DNA of 46,415 bases from Oscillospiraceae bacterium (lineage in GTDB: Bacteria > Bacillota > Clostridia > Saccharofermentanales > Fastidiosipilaceae), in the NCBI GenBank assembly GCA_029983685.1, contig JASBZA010000014.1, forward strand, positions 1 through 46,415, given 5' to 3'. Of this stretch, positions 8,436 through 17,104 are shown in pieces (within the stretch, counting starts at the first letter, position 1; each line of letters opens with the position of its first letter). The notes under the pieces were generated by a model. The model saw only the letters and a program-made list of their open reading frames with translations. It did no database searches and was not told where the DNA came from. A program made the translations under genes and the position numbers.

Positions 8436-9287
8436 ATGAAAGAGAAGACCGGGATTAGCATTGAGATCAGGCAGGAAAAAGACATGTACACCTACTCTGT
8501 CTTCTACGGTCTCGAGGAAGAAGAAAGCTTATTTAAAGTTGAGACCACTAGTCCGGCCAAGAATCTTTTGGACATAATAAACTTTGTGGATGTTTTTCCG
8601 GCAAATAAGGACTTCTTCTCTTTAGCCGAGAAACAACTCGGCAAGACGGAAACGCTTCTACTCTTTTCTCTGTTTGTGGCTGAGGGCGGGGGTTCGGAAG
8701 GCTATGGGGTTGAAGATTTTGCGCTGTCTATAAAGAAGTTGGCCCATCCCTTCTTGGAAGAGATCAGAAAGGCCTTCTCAGGCCAAGTCAGGCAGAGAAG
8801 CTTTAACATATGCCTCATGCCTCAAAGCAATAAAGAATCTGCCGGCTTCAGTGGTCTTAGAAGCCAAGATATGAAGGGCTTTTTCGAAAATATGATGTTT
8901 CTGCTTTACTTAGGAAAGAATCGGTTGCACCAATGTCAGGAGTGCGGCCGATTTTTTATTCGAAAGAAATTTCAAGGTGGGGCACTTTGTTATTATCAAG
9001 ATACGGACGGTTATACCTGCATTGAAAAAAGATCCAGGCGCAATGTTTTGGCCCGTAGAAAAGCTCATCCTATTTTAGAAGAGTATCGCAGACGTTATAA
9101 GAAAAACTACATGCGTGTTGACCGCATGATTCAACGGGATAAGTTAAACATTCTCCCTGCCCAATATCCGCCTTTTCGAGCTTGGCAGGAAGAAGCCGGG
9201 GCCTACCGCCAAGCATACATGAAAGGCCAAATAGATAAGGCTGCCTTTACCTTGGCCTTGGATTCTATCCAAGACCTGGAATGCTAA
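8436..9287 (+). CDS. DUF6076-like protein with a Cys-rich, probably zinc-binding motif
   Basis: 283 residues, cytosolic. The recognisable part is CQECGRFFIRKKF (about residues 168-180), followed by a Cys in LCYY and another in GYTC, giving a C-x2-C...C...C arrangement that could hold one zinc ion. After it comes a strongly basic helix (EKRSRRNVLARRKAH) that could bind nucleic acid. The N-terminal 160 residues resemble nothing I can name. The layout (variable N-terminal domain, a zinc motif, then a basic helical tail) is like DUF6076/CGNR-type proteins of Firmicutes. The start is supported by GAGGAGG seven bases upstream. It faces the surface-protein unit divergently and ends 14 bases from the convergent pheA gene. 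A regulatory role is possible but unproven. Confidence 0.55.
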   Translation: MKEKTGISIEIRQEKDMYTYSVFYGLEEEESLFKVETTSPAKNLLDIINFVDVFPANKDFFSLAEKQLGKTETLLLFSLFVAEGGGSEGYGVEDFALSIKKLAHPFLEEIRKAFSGQVRQRSFNICLMPQSNKESAGFSGLRSQDMKGFFENMMFLLYLGKNRLHQCQECGRFFIRKKFQGGALCYYQDTDGYTCIEKRSRRNVLARRKAHPILEEYRRRYKKNYMRVDRMIQRDKLNILPAQYPPFRAWQEEAGAYRQAYMKGQIDKAAFTLALDSIQDLEC

Positions 9288-9301
9288 AAGTCGAAATAAA
9301 C

Positions 9302-10492
9302 CTAACTTAAGCTCATTTTAGGCTTGGCCTTGCCTTCCTCCGAGCTAACCTGCTTGTACCAGCCCAGAAGACGCAATTCGGTACTCTCATGCTGGAGCTG
9401 GTAGAGGACATTCAATATGGTCTCGTCACCGAAATTGGCTTCGCAATCAATGTAGAAGTAATATTCCCAGGGATTTCGGGGGATAGGAATAGATTGAATT
9501 TTGGTCATGTTGATACCGTGGTCGGCAAAAAGATCCATGACCTGGACCAGACTTCCGGCGCTATGAGGTAAGCGGACCAGTAAAGACAAGGTGTCTGCCT
9601 CTTTGTCGACTTGGAGATGGCGACGTACCACTACAAAGCGGGTTTCGTTTTGGTTGGCATCGGAAAAATTTTCTTCCAAGATGGTGAGCCCGTATGCCTC
9701 GGCTGCATCGGACGTTGCAATAGCGGCCATGGTTCCGTCTCCTTCGGCCACATCTTGGGCCGCAAAAGCCGTATTGAGAGACTCCACCACCTCCCAGTTA
9801 TGGTCTTTAATAAAGGAGCTGCACTGGGCCAAGGCCTGCTTGTGGGAGCTCACGGTCTTAATATCGCTGAGTTTGGTGCCGGGCTTCACTAAAAGACAGT
9901 GCTTGACGGTCATGTTGAGAGACCGAGTAATATAAAGATTGGTATTTTGTAAGAGCTGATAGACATCGTCGACAGTGCCCGCCGTAGAGTTTTCCAGAGG
10001 CAGAACCGCTGCATCGACCTGGCCTCTTACGACCGACAAAATGGCTTCTTCAAAGGTCCGGTGAGGATAGTAGGCCCTCCCCGGGAAAAGAATAGTGGCG
10101 GCTTTGGCCGAGTAAGAATAGGCATTACCCTGGGTTGCCACCAACTGGACCGGATATTGCAAATCTTTTTGCCGGGTTAACATGGTCCCGATTTCCCAAT
10201 CCATGCTGTCCGGCCTGGCCAAGGCATATTGTCTGGACCTGGACACCCGCATGAGAGTTCGAAGCACAGAGGCACCGTATTCTTTGATATTGGGGTCCTC
10301 GGATTCCTGAGCCAAGCGGATTTTTCTCTCCTCCGTTTCCGGATTATAGATGCTGCTGATGGTCTCCTTCTTAACCTGATACACCTCTCGAGCCAAATCC
10401 ATCCGACGGGAAAAGAGTTCCAGTACTTGGTCATCAATGGCTTGAATAGATTGTCTTAATTGGTCCAGGTTCTTGTCATTTTCTTGGCTCAT
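9302..10492 (-). CDS. pheA: Bifunctional chorismate mutase/prephenate dehydratase (P-protein)
   Basis: 396 residues. An AroQ-type chorismate mutase domain (about 8-95: LRQSIQAIDDQVLELFSRRM) is joined to a prephenate dehydratase (about 112-285, with LPLENSTAGTV and NETRFVVVRR) and a C-terminal ACT domain (about 298-380). It converts chorismate to prephenate and on to phenylpyruvate for phenylalanine. The ACT domain keeps the GSLVQVMDLFADHGINMTKI strand-helix. The ESRP motif that helps bind phenylalanine in feedback-controlled relatives reads IQSIPI here, so allosteric control may be altered. It is the last gene of the aro operon, 9 bases after aroQ, with AGGAGG before its start. Tight convergent spacing with the plus-strand neighbour leaves no obvious terminator. 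Confidence 0.93.
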   Translation of the reverse strand: MSQENDKNLDQLRQSIQAIDDQVLELFSRRMDLAREVYQVKKETISSIYNPETEERKIRLAQESEDPNIKEYGASVLRTLMRVSRSRQYALARPDSMDWEIGTMLTRQKDLQYPVQLVATQGNAYSYSAKAATILFPGRAYYPHRTFEEAILSVVRGQVDAAVLPLENSTAGTVDDVYQLLQNTNLYITRSLNMTVKHCLLVKPGTKLSDIKTVSSHKQALAQCSSFIKDHNWEVVESLNTAFAAQDVAEGDGTMAAIATSDAAEAYGLTILEENFSDANQNETRFVVVRRHLQVDKEADTLSLLVRLPHSAGSLVQVMDLFADHGINMTKIQSIPIPRNPWEYYFYIDCEANFGDETILNVLYQLQHESTELRLLGWYKQVSSEEGKAKPKMSLS

Positions 10493-10501
10493 AATATCCT
10501 C

Positions 10502-10990
10502 CTAGGCTTGAGGCGCACTTACGCTGTCTTCACATAAATAGTGTAATAGTTTCTCGGTCCCCACACGATAACTCTTGAGGCCCAGGCCACCCACCCAGTC
10601 CCGGCAAGCCGGCCTTATAACCGATACTTTGCGAAAATCCTCTCGCTTTTCAATATCGGAAATATGAATTTCAATGACCGGTCCATGAAAGAGCTTGAGG
10701 CAGTCCAAAAGGGCGTACGAGTAGTGGGTAAAGGCACCGGCATTAATGAGAATCCCCGCTGCCCGGTCCAAGTTTTCCTGAATAAAGTCCAAAAGGTCGC
10801 CCTCGTGATTAGACTGGTAGGAAATGAGGCCGTAACCGGTCCCTCGCAAGGCATCCTCAACTTCCGCTTCCACATCCCGCAAGGTAAAACTTCCGTAGTG
10901 TTCCTTCTCCCGCCGTCCCAAACAATTTAAATTCGGCCCGTTGATAAGAAGAATCGTGCCTTGAAATTCAGACTGACGTAAGTTTTCCAT
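10502..10990 (-). CDS. aroQ: Type II 3-dehydroquinate dehydratase
   Basis: 162 residues, the usual size of the small dodecameric type II enzyme that dehydrates 3-dehydroquinate to 3-dehydroshikimate. Signature pieces are in order: INGPNLNCLGRRE (about 16-28), with Y32 just after as the catalytic tyrosine; QSNHEGDLLDFI; INAGAFTHYSYALLD with the catalytic His; and EIHISDIEKREDFRKVSVI. Type II proteins usually have NPGAxTHTS; here it is NAGAFTHYS, a mild variation. It starts 1 base after aroC and ends 9 bases before pheA. Confidence 0.93.
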   Translation of the reverse strand: MENLRQSEFQGTILLINGPNLNCLGRREKEHYGSFTLRDVEAEVEDALRGTGYGLISYQSNHEGDLLDFIQENLDRAAGILINAGAFTHYSYALLDCLKLFHGPVIEIHISDIEKREDFRKVSVIRPACRDWVGGLGLKSYRVGTEKLLHYLCEDSVSAPQA

Positions 10991-10991
10991 C

Positions 10992-12098
10992 TTACTTTTC
11001 TCCCATCCCTTGTAAGCCTCGTGCCTGAATAAGTTGGTCCAAGAGCACCAGAGAGGTCGCCGCTTCTACCACCGGCACCGCCCGGGGCACGATGCAAGGA
11101 TCGTGGCGGCCCTTGATGACCAGGTCGGTATCTTCACCTTTGGCCAAATCGACCGACGCCTGAGCCTGCGAAATCGAGGCAGTCGGTTTAATTCCGACCT
11201 GAAAAATAATGGGCATACCGTTGGAAATACCGCCGTCGATACCCCCGCCGTTATTGGTCTTAAACCGCACCTGATTGCCGTCATAATAAGGCACGTCGTT
11301 ATTTTCCGAACCTCTGGCAGCCGTCATATCGAAGCCTCGGCCCAAGGACACGGCCTTGACCGCGGGCACGGAAAAGAGCATAGATGAAAGTTCGCCTTCC
11401 AAGCTCCCGAAAATGGGGTTGCCGATACCTGCGGGAAAGCCCCAGGCTACCAGCTCGACGATGCCGCCCACCGAATCCAAATCTTTCTTGGCTTCGAGGA
11501 CCAGGTCAATCATCTTTTGGCCTTGGTCGTCATCCAGGACCGGGAAAGTCTTGTCTTTTATTTGGGCCAATGCTTCTACCGGAGGCCTGGCCAAATCAAT
11601 AGCCCGGTCTTCTATACCGGCCAAGCTCTTAATATGTGCGGCCAAATAAACACCTTGGGCCTCCAAAATTTGCCTTGCCAGACCGCCGGCAAAGCATAAG
11701 GGCGCGGTCAGTCGGCCGGAAAAATGCCCTCCGCCCCTGGGATCGTTGGCCCCCTTATAGCGCAGGCGACCGGTATAGTCCGCATGGCTGGGCCTGGGAA
11801 CATCCTGTAGATTCTGATAGTCCCGGCTCAGCGTATCATGGTTTAAAATCACGGCCGTTAAAGGTGTCCCGGTTGTCTTGCCCTTATAAAGACCCGACAA
11901 AATCTTAGGCAGGTCCGACTCCGCCCGGGCGGTAGACCAGGGCGTCTGCCCCGGTGCCCGCCTTTTCATAAAAGCCCTTAGCTGGGCCAGGTCCACTTCG
12001 AAACCCGAAGGAAGCCCGTCTATAACCACACCGATGCCTTCACCGTGTGACTCACCGAAAAGGCTGATTCTTAAAGCCTTACCCCACATGGAACTCAT
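10992..12098 (-). CDS. aroC: Chorismate synthase
   Basis: 368 residues, normal for the FMN-dependent enzyme that makes chorismate from EPSP. Visible signatures: GESHGEGIGVVIDGLPSG near the N-terminus, RPSHADYTGRLRYKG with DPRGGGHFSGRLTAP (about 101-134), RGSENND, NNGGGIDGGISNGMPI, and KGRHDPCIVPRAVPV with its conserved His and Arg. The ATG overlaps the aroBA stop as ATGA and has AGGAGG six bases upstream, implying coupled translation. Confidence 0.95.
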   Translation of the reverse strand: MSSMWGKALRISLFGESHGEGIGVVIDGLPSGFEVDLAQLRAFMKRRAPGQTPWSTARAESDLPKILSGLYKGKTTGTPLTAVILNHDTLSRDYQNLQDVPRPSHADYTGRLRYKGANDPRGGGHFSGRLTAPLCFAGGLARQILEAQGVYLAAHIKSLAGIEDRAIDLARPPVEALAQIKDKTFPVLDDDQGQKMIDLVLEAKKDLDSVGGIVELVAWGFPAGIGNPIFGSLEGELSSMLFSVPAVKAVSLGRGFDMTAARGSENNDVPYYDGNQVRFKTNNGGGIDGGISNGMPIIFQVGIKPTASISQAQASVDLAKGEDTDLVIKGRHDPCIVPRAVPVVEAATSLVLLDQLIQARGLQGMGEK

Positions 12099-14458
12099 AC
12101 GTCACCTCCTAAGCGCCTGACCTCGCGATAAAAAGCGGGATAGGACTTTTTGATGGCCGAAGCCCCTTCCATAGTCGAAGGACCGTCGGCTACCAGGGCC
12201 GCCATGGTTCCGGCCATGGCCAGGCGGTGGTCGCCGTAGCTTGTTAAAGCCGCCCCGCGGAATTTGGCCACACCCTTAATACCTAAATAATCTTCGCCCA
12301 TCTTGGTCTCCACCCCCAAGCGTTCCAGCATATCTTGAGTAGCGGCCAAGCGGTCGGACTCTTTTATACGGAGTCTTCCGGCATCGACCAAATAGGTCCA
12401 CTTGCCCTCCCCCGCCATAGCGGACGCCACACCCAAGGCCGGGAAAAGATCCGGACACTGGGACACATTAATGGCGATATCTTCCGAGCTTTCCAAGACC
12501 TGGCGGTTTTCTAAAATCTGCAAACAAGAAGCAAAAACCTTATCGCCCTGAAGGCTGGTATAGTCCATGCCTTGGATATCCACGTCCTGGCCCAGGAAAC
12601 GGGCCAAATACCAGAATGCGGACTGGGAAAAATCGCGTTCGATGGAGACCTTGTCGGCCGGCATCTTAAAACCACCGACCGGCCTTATCCGGTAGGTCAG
12701 AAGGCCGTCCTCATCTTCTTCCACTTGAATATCCTGGCCGAATTTTTTCAAAACGTCCAAGGTCAAATCCACATAAGGAGCCGATTCCAGCACGGTCGTC
12801 AGCGATAGAACCGAAGCTTTGTCCAACAAACAAAGAGCGTAGAGCATGCCGGTAATGTATTGAGAGCTCACGTCTCCGGCCATCTCAAAATGCCCCGCCT
12901 GAAGCTTTCCTGTAACCTCCAAGGGTAAGTAGAGCCCCTCTTCTTCCGGGAAGGCCAACTTAGGCCCGTGCCCGGTCAAGGTCCGGTCGTATTGGTCCAA
13001 AGGTCTCACCGGCAAGCGCCCCTGACCTTCAAAACGCACATCCAAGCCCAAAGCCGCCACAATAGGAATCAGGAAGCGGATGGTCGATCCGGACTCGCCG
13101 CAGTCTATCGTGATAGGCTCTTTAGAACTTGCCGCTTGTAAGATTTGTCGGAAGGCCTCGGTGGTTTTCCTAATATCGTCGGACAAGGCTTCCCTGTAAT
13201 TCGAGATAAAAGTCGTGAAATCTCGGGCATCTTCGGAATCCGTAGCCCCGCCTAATTGGGCCAAAGCCACCGCCATCAAGAGCCGGTGGCCCATGGATTT
13301 GGACGGGGGCGGGTAAAGAACACCCTTCAGACCACTCGGGCGGATTTCAATACTTGTAGCGGCATCGTCCACACCGATACAAAAGCCGTCCAACTGTTTT
13401 AATAAATCCTCCAACTCGGCAAAGCTCAACATATGTAGGACGGGCCGGCCGGCCTTTTCCAAGAGGACATAGGAAATACCACGGCCTGTTTTCTTTTTAT
13501 CTTGGGCCATGGCTTTAAGAAGCGGCTCCGGCTTTACATCCGTATAGGTCGGAAGATTCCAATCTTGCAAAAGACAAATCAAGTCCGGCATGAGATTCGA
13601 GGGTGTCAGGCCTAAGATTTCGCCTATTCTGACCGCCCCCAGAAGGCCTATGCCAACGGCTTCGCCGTGCGTATAACGGCCGTATCCAGTCGCTTTCTCG
13701 ATGGCGTGTCCCAGAGTGTGGCCTAAGTTCAGGACTGCCCGACTGCCCCTGTCCAAAGTGTCTTCGGAAACAATGCGGGCTTTGGCCTCAATACAGGCCT
13801 GAATAAGGTCTAAATTAGGCAAGGTCCCGGACATATCCCGCATCATAGATAAGAGGGGTTCGCCTTCCAAAAGGCCGTACTTAATAATCTCGGCCATGCC
13901 CGTGCTGACCTCACGCTCGGGCAAGGTCTCCAGGGTCTTAAGGTCAATCAGGACTTTTTCGGGCTGTTTGAAGGCACCGATAAGATTTTTACCCTGAGCC
14001 GTATCAATACCGGTCTTCCCTCCCACAGAAGAATCCACCTGAGCCAAGACCGTCGTCGGGACCTGGATATAGGAAATACCTCTCATATAAATAGCCGCCG
14101 CAAAACCCGTCAGATCTCCGCTAACCCCTCCGCCTAAGGCCAACATCTTATCCTCACGGCCCAGACCGAAGGCAAAGGCCTGATCTAAAATCGCTTCCAA
14201 GGTCTCCTTATTCTTAGACCCCTCTCCGGCCGTAAAAGTATATTCTGCCACCTCATAACCTTTTTTCTGCAAGGCCAGACGGACCTTTTGAAAATACAGA
14301 GGCGATGTGTTGGAGTCGTCCACGACCAAAACTTTTTGGCCGCCTACTTTGGCCTCATCCAGATAGTCTTCCATCCGGTCCAAAAGCCCGTAGGCTAAAT
14401 AGCAAGGATAGCTTTCCTTCGTGTGATTGGTCTTAATGTTAACAGTCGCACCATGCAT
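12095..14458 (-). CDS. Fused 3-dehydroquinate synthase / EPSP synthase (AroB-AroA)
   Basis: 787 residues carrying two complete enzymes. Residues 1 to about 350 are 3-dehydroquinate synthase: GEGSKNKETLE, GGGVSGDLTGFAAAIYMRG, PTTVLAQVDSSVGGKTGID, the metal-site GMAEIIKYG and NLGHTLGHAIE. After a short linker, residues about 373-787 are EPSP synthase: PPPSKSMGHR, CGESGSTIRFL, GRLPVRPLDQ, SSQYITGML, ERDFSQSAFW, RIKESDRLAA, YGDHRLAMAG and KSYPAFYREV. Both active sites look intact. The gene begins 3 bases after the aroEK stop with AAAGGAGG upstream. It carries out step 2 and step 6 of the pathway, which are not adjacent steps, so the fusion is more likely for co-production than for direct channelling. 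No stop or frameshift separates the halves. Confidence 0.93.
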   Translation of the reverse strand: MHGATVNIKTNHTKESYPCYLAYGLLDRMEDYLDEAKVGGQKVLVVDDSNTSPLYFQKVRLALQKKGYEVAEYTFTAGEGSKNKETLEAILDQAFAFGLGREDKMLALGGGVSGDLTGFAAAIYMRGISYIQVPTTVLAQVDSSVGGKTGIDTAQGKNLIGAFKQPEKVLIDLKTLETLPEREVSTGMAEIIKYGLLEGEPLLSMMRDMSGTLPNLDLIQACIEAKARIVSEDTLDRGSRAVLNLGHTLGHAIEKATGYGRYTHGEAVGIGLLGAVRIGEILGLTPSNLMPDLICLLQDWNLPTYTDVKPEPLLKAMAQDKKKTGRGISYVLLEKAGRPVLHMLSFAELEDLLKQLDGFCIGVDDAATSIEIRPSGLKGVLYPPPSKSMGHRLLMAVALAQLGGATDSEDARDFTTFISNYREALSDDIRKTTEAFRQILQAASSKEPITIDCGESGSTIRFLIPIVAALGLDVRFEGQGRLPVRPLDQYDRTLTGHGPKLAFPEEEGLYLPLEVTGKLQAGHFEMAGDVSSQYITGMLYALCLLDKASVLSLTTVLESAPYVDLTLDVLKKFGQDIQVEEDEDGLLTYRIRPVGGFKMPADKVSIERDFSQSAFWYLARFLGQDVDIQGMDYTSLQGDKVFASCLQILENRQVLESSEDIAINVSQCPDLFPALGVASAMAGEGKWTYLVDAGRLRIKESDRLAATQDMLERLGVETKMGEDYLGIKGVAKFRGAALTSYGDHRLAMAGTMAALVADGPSTMEGASAIKKSYPAFYREVRRLGGDV

Positions 14459-14460
14459 GC

Positions 14461-15951
14461 TTACGCCTCCTTTAGGACTAGGCCAAAACTTTGTAAAATT
14501 TTATCTGTCACTTCTGAGACGGGTCGGTCTGCTTTAACATGCAAATCCGAAACCGCATCGTATTGGGATTTTCTTGCCTCGTAACGTCTCTTTATAGCAT
14601 CCGGGTCTTCCTGCAAAAGCGGCCTGGTCGATGTGTCAGAGGCTCTTTTCAATGTTTCTTCCAAGGGCACATCCAGGTAAATAATCTGGCCGCCCGCTTC
14701 TCTAACCTCGTCCACATTATGGGAATCGACCAAAGTCCCGCCCCCCGTGGCCAAAACCACCGAGCCCAGCTCGGCCAAAATCAGGCTTAAGACCTTACTT
14801 TCGACCGCTCTAAAATAGGCTTCTCCTCGGGTCCGGAAAATATCCGATATAGGCATGCCTTCTCTTTTTTCAATCTCTTCATCTAAATCGACGAAGCGAA
14901 GATTCAAATCTTCGGGTAGACCTTTATAGGCCACCGGGCTTTCCTGAAGCAATCTTTGATAATCTTCCTTAATCTTTGAAACCAGGCTTTTTCCTATGGT
15001 GCTTTTTCCGGAAGCCATAAAACCGGTTAAAATCAACTTCATAGGCCAACTTTCTAAAACTTTATAAGGCATTAAATCCAAAATAAAAGGATGTTCAGAT
15101 AATTGGCTGGGGGCTTCATCGGCTTTTGCCCCGCCGGTTAACCAGATTTCCTGGGCATAATAGGCCTGGTAAAACAGCATGGGGAGTCCTGATAAAACAG
15201 CCTTGCCGTAAGACTTTCCTAAGAGTAAAAAGCGGGTGGCTAAGGGGTTATAAATAGCATCGAAAAGGCCCAAAAGCTCAGGTCTTTCTAAAAATTTTCT
15301 CAGTAACGCTTCTTCCAGGGGAAGCCCTTCTACCTGAGGCCACATGCCTCGAGGCGTACCGTTTAAGATATATGAAGGTGCAATCCGTCCTTGCCCCGGA
15401 GCCTTCTCCAAGCCTTTGGCCAAAATAGTATCGTCCACCGCTAGCAAATCTTGGTCCGGTGCTTTCGATTTGGCATAGGCGACCAGGGCTTCGGCTTTGG
15501 CCAAATTCCGGCTACGCACATAGATGGTTTTAGCCCCCATCTCAATAAGTGAAAAAACCATGGTCTGCGCAACACCGCCCGTGCCCAAAACCAAAACATC
15601 ACGGTCCCGGTAAGAAAAGTTATGCGCCATAAAGCCTAAGACATCAGTATTGTAGCCCTGGCACTGTCCGGCCTCGTCTCTTAAGATCGTATTCACCGCC
15701 TGACATCTCTGAGCCGGGGAAGCCAGGGTTTCCATATGCTTCAAAACTGCTTTTTTGTGCGGAATCGTAACATTAAAACCTTGAAATTCAGACAAAAGCT
15801 CATCCCAAGCAAGGTCCAACTTATCCGGACTAATCTCTTTTAAATCATAACGATAGTCTAAACCCTGCTGCAAAAAAAGATTATCGTGAATAAAAGGCGA
15901 CAGGGAATGGCCCAAGGGGTAGCCTATGAGACCGAACTTAGGATGCGTCAT
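14461..15951 (-). CDS. Fused shikimate dehydrogenase / shikimate kinase (AroE-AroK)
   Basis: 496 residues from the ATG at 15951, chosen because AGGAGG precedes it by seven bases; a longer frame would lie inside tyrA. Residues 1 to about 290 are shikimate dehydrogenase: GYPLGHSLSPFIHD, GFNVTIPHKKAV with the catalytic lysine, YNTDVLGF, the NADP loop VLGTGGVAQTM, and NGTPRGMWP. Residues about 303-496 are shikimate kinase: P-loop TGFMASGKSTIG, the shikimate-binding LRFVDLDEEIEKREG, RTRGEAYFRAVE and LATGGGTL. The two domains catalyse consecutive steps (dehydroshikimate to shikimate to shikimate 3-phosphate), so a shared product is plausible. The kinase half begins with MKLILTGF but has no good internal ribosome site. 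It overlaps the tyrA end by 14 bases. Confidence 0.92.
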   Translation of the reverse strand: MTHPKFGLIGYPLGHSLSPFIHDNLFLQQGLDYRYDLKEISPDKLDLAWDELLSEFQGFNVTIPHKKAVLKHMETLASPAQRCQAVNTILRDEAGQCQGYNTDVLGFMAHNFSYRDRDVLVLGTGGVAQTMVFSLIEMGAKTIYVRSRNLAKAEALVAYAKSKAPDQDLLAVDDTILAKGLEKAPGQGRIAPSYILNGTPRGMWPQVEGLPLEEALLRKFLERPELLGLFDAIYNPLATRFLLLGKSYGKAVLSGLPMLFYQAYYAQEIWLTGGAKADEAPSQLSEHPFILDLMPYKVLESWPMKLILTGFMASGKSTIGKSLVSKIKEDYQRLLQESPVAYKGLPEDLNLRFVDLDEEIEKREGMPISDIFRTRGEAYFRAVESKVLSLILAELGSVVLATGGGTLVDSHNVDEVREAGGQIIYLDVPLEETLKRASDTSTRPLLQEDPDAIKRRYEARKSQYDAVSDLHVKADRPVSEVTDKILQSFGLVLKEA

Positions 15952-17095
15952 AGCCGGCCTCCTGTAAAATCTTGAGAGCCGATTGAGCTTCTTCGGCCGA
16001 AGCGATAAAAATCCGAACCTGGCCGCCTTCATAGAGGCGGGCGTCTTGGATGGATAGGTTATGGATATTAATGCCGGCCTTACCCAAAAGGCTGGTAATG
16101 TGGGCTAAGACACCGGGTTCGTCCTTAATATTAACCAATATTTGCACATCGGACAGAAGAGGGCCTACACCTTTGGTCGGGATCAGGGCACGGTTCTCTC
16201 TGGCCCGCGAAAAGAAGTCTTCTAGACCGGTCCGATCCTTTTCCAGCAATGCTTTTTTGAATAGAGCGATTTCTTCTTCCAAAGCATCGATAGCTTTTAG
16301 CAAAAAGGGACCGGACTCCAAGCTGATACCGGCCCAAAGACCCGAATCCGACGAAGCAATGCGGGTAATATCTCTAAAACCACCGGCTGAAAGGAGAACG
16401 GAAAGACTATGCTCCTCCTCTTCCTTTACTCCCAAGGCTGCATTAACCAAGGCCGAGGCCAGCGCATGGGGCAAGTGTGACACGCGTGCAACTAAACGGT
16501 CATGAAGCTCCGAATCGAGCCATAAGGGCCTGGCGCCTAAGGCCATGGCCAAATCTTCCAGCAAATCTCGGTCCGCTTCACACGTCACCGGTTCACAGAA
16601 GGCGTAGGTGGCGTTTTCAAAAAGCGAAGCCGAGGCACAGCTATAGCCGGCCCTTTCGGATCCGGCCATGGGGTGACCTCCGATAAAACGGATGTCTTGT
16701 GCCTGGTGTACAATACCCGATTTTATAGAACCCACGTCCGTTAATAAAGCAGGTGTTAAAGAGGATAAGCGCTTTATTAAGTCCGGAATAAAGGCCACAG
16801 GTGTAGCCAGGACCAGGAGGTCCAGATTCAAATACTCTTTTAAGGCAATGAGGTCTTCTTCCCAACCGGTTTGACCGATTCGGGGAAGTATATAACCCTC
16901 CCGGATAGTGCCTTCGGCTTTGGCCTTAGACAGGACGTCTGAAGAAGGGTCAAAGCCATATACTTCGTAAAAAGTTTCATGTTTGCTTTGATTAAAGCGC
17001 GCCAGAGCTTTGGCCATGGAACCTCCAATGAGCCCCAAGCCCAAAATACCCAGCCGAATCGGCCGGCTTGTCCGCTCTGTACATTCGGCCTTCAT
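15938..17095 (-). CDS. tyrA: Prephenate dehydrogenase with ACT domain
   Basis: 385 residues. An NAD-binding Rossmann domain begins RLGILGLGLIGGSMAKAL (about 13-30). GGHPMAGSERAGY (about 139) and VSHLPHALASAL, with the catalytic histidine, define prephenate dehydrogenase, which makes 4-hydroxyphenylpyruvate for tyrosine. A C-terminal ACT domain (about 312-385, VQILVNIKDEPGVLAHITSL) is the likely site of amino-acid feedback. It follows aroF by 9 bases (AGGGAG before the start) and overlaps aroEK by 14 bases. Confidence 0.93.
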   Translation of the reverse strand: MKAECTERTSRPIRLGILGLGLIGGSMAKALARFNQSKHETFYEVYGFDPSSDVLSKAKAEGTIREGYILPRIGQTGWEEDLIALKEYLNLDLLVLATPVAFIPDLIKRLSSLTPALLTDVGSIKSGIVHQAQDIRFIGGHPMAGSERAGYSCASASLFENATYAFCEPVTCEADRDLLEDLAMALGARPLWLDSELHDRLVARVSHLPHALASALVNAALGVKEEEEHSLSVLLSAGGFRDITRIASSDSGLWAGISLESGPFLLKAIDALEEEIALFKKALLEKDRTGLEDFFSRARENRALIPTKGVGPLLSDVQILVNIKDEPGVLAHITSLLGKAGINIHNLSIQDARLYEGGQVRIFIASAEEAQSALKILQEAGYDAS

Positions 17096-17104
17096 AAGAG
17101 CTCC

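Noticed and set aside
8255..8491. Minus-strand 78-codon frame overlapping the DUF6076-like start
   Set aside because: Antisense shadow of the plus-strand gene start with no ribosome site and no recognisable motif.
14461..15060. Separate aroK gene starting at the internal MKLILTGF methionine
   Set aside because: The frame is continuous with aroE and no ribosome binding site lies before that Met; a fusion is the simpler reading.
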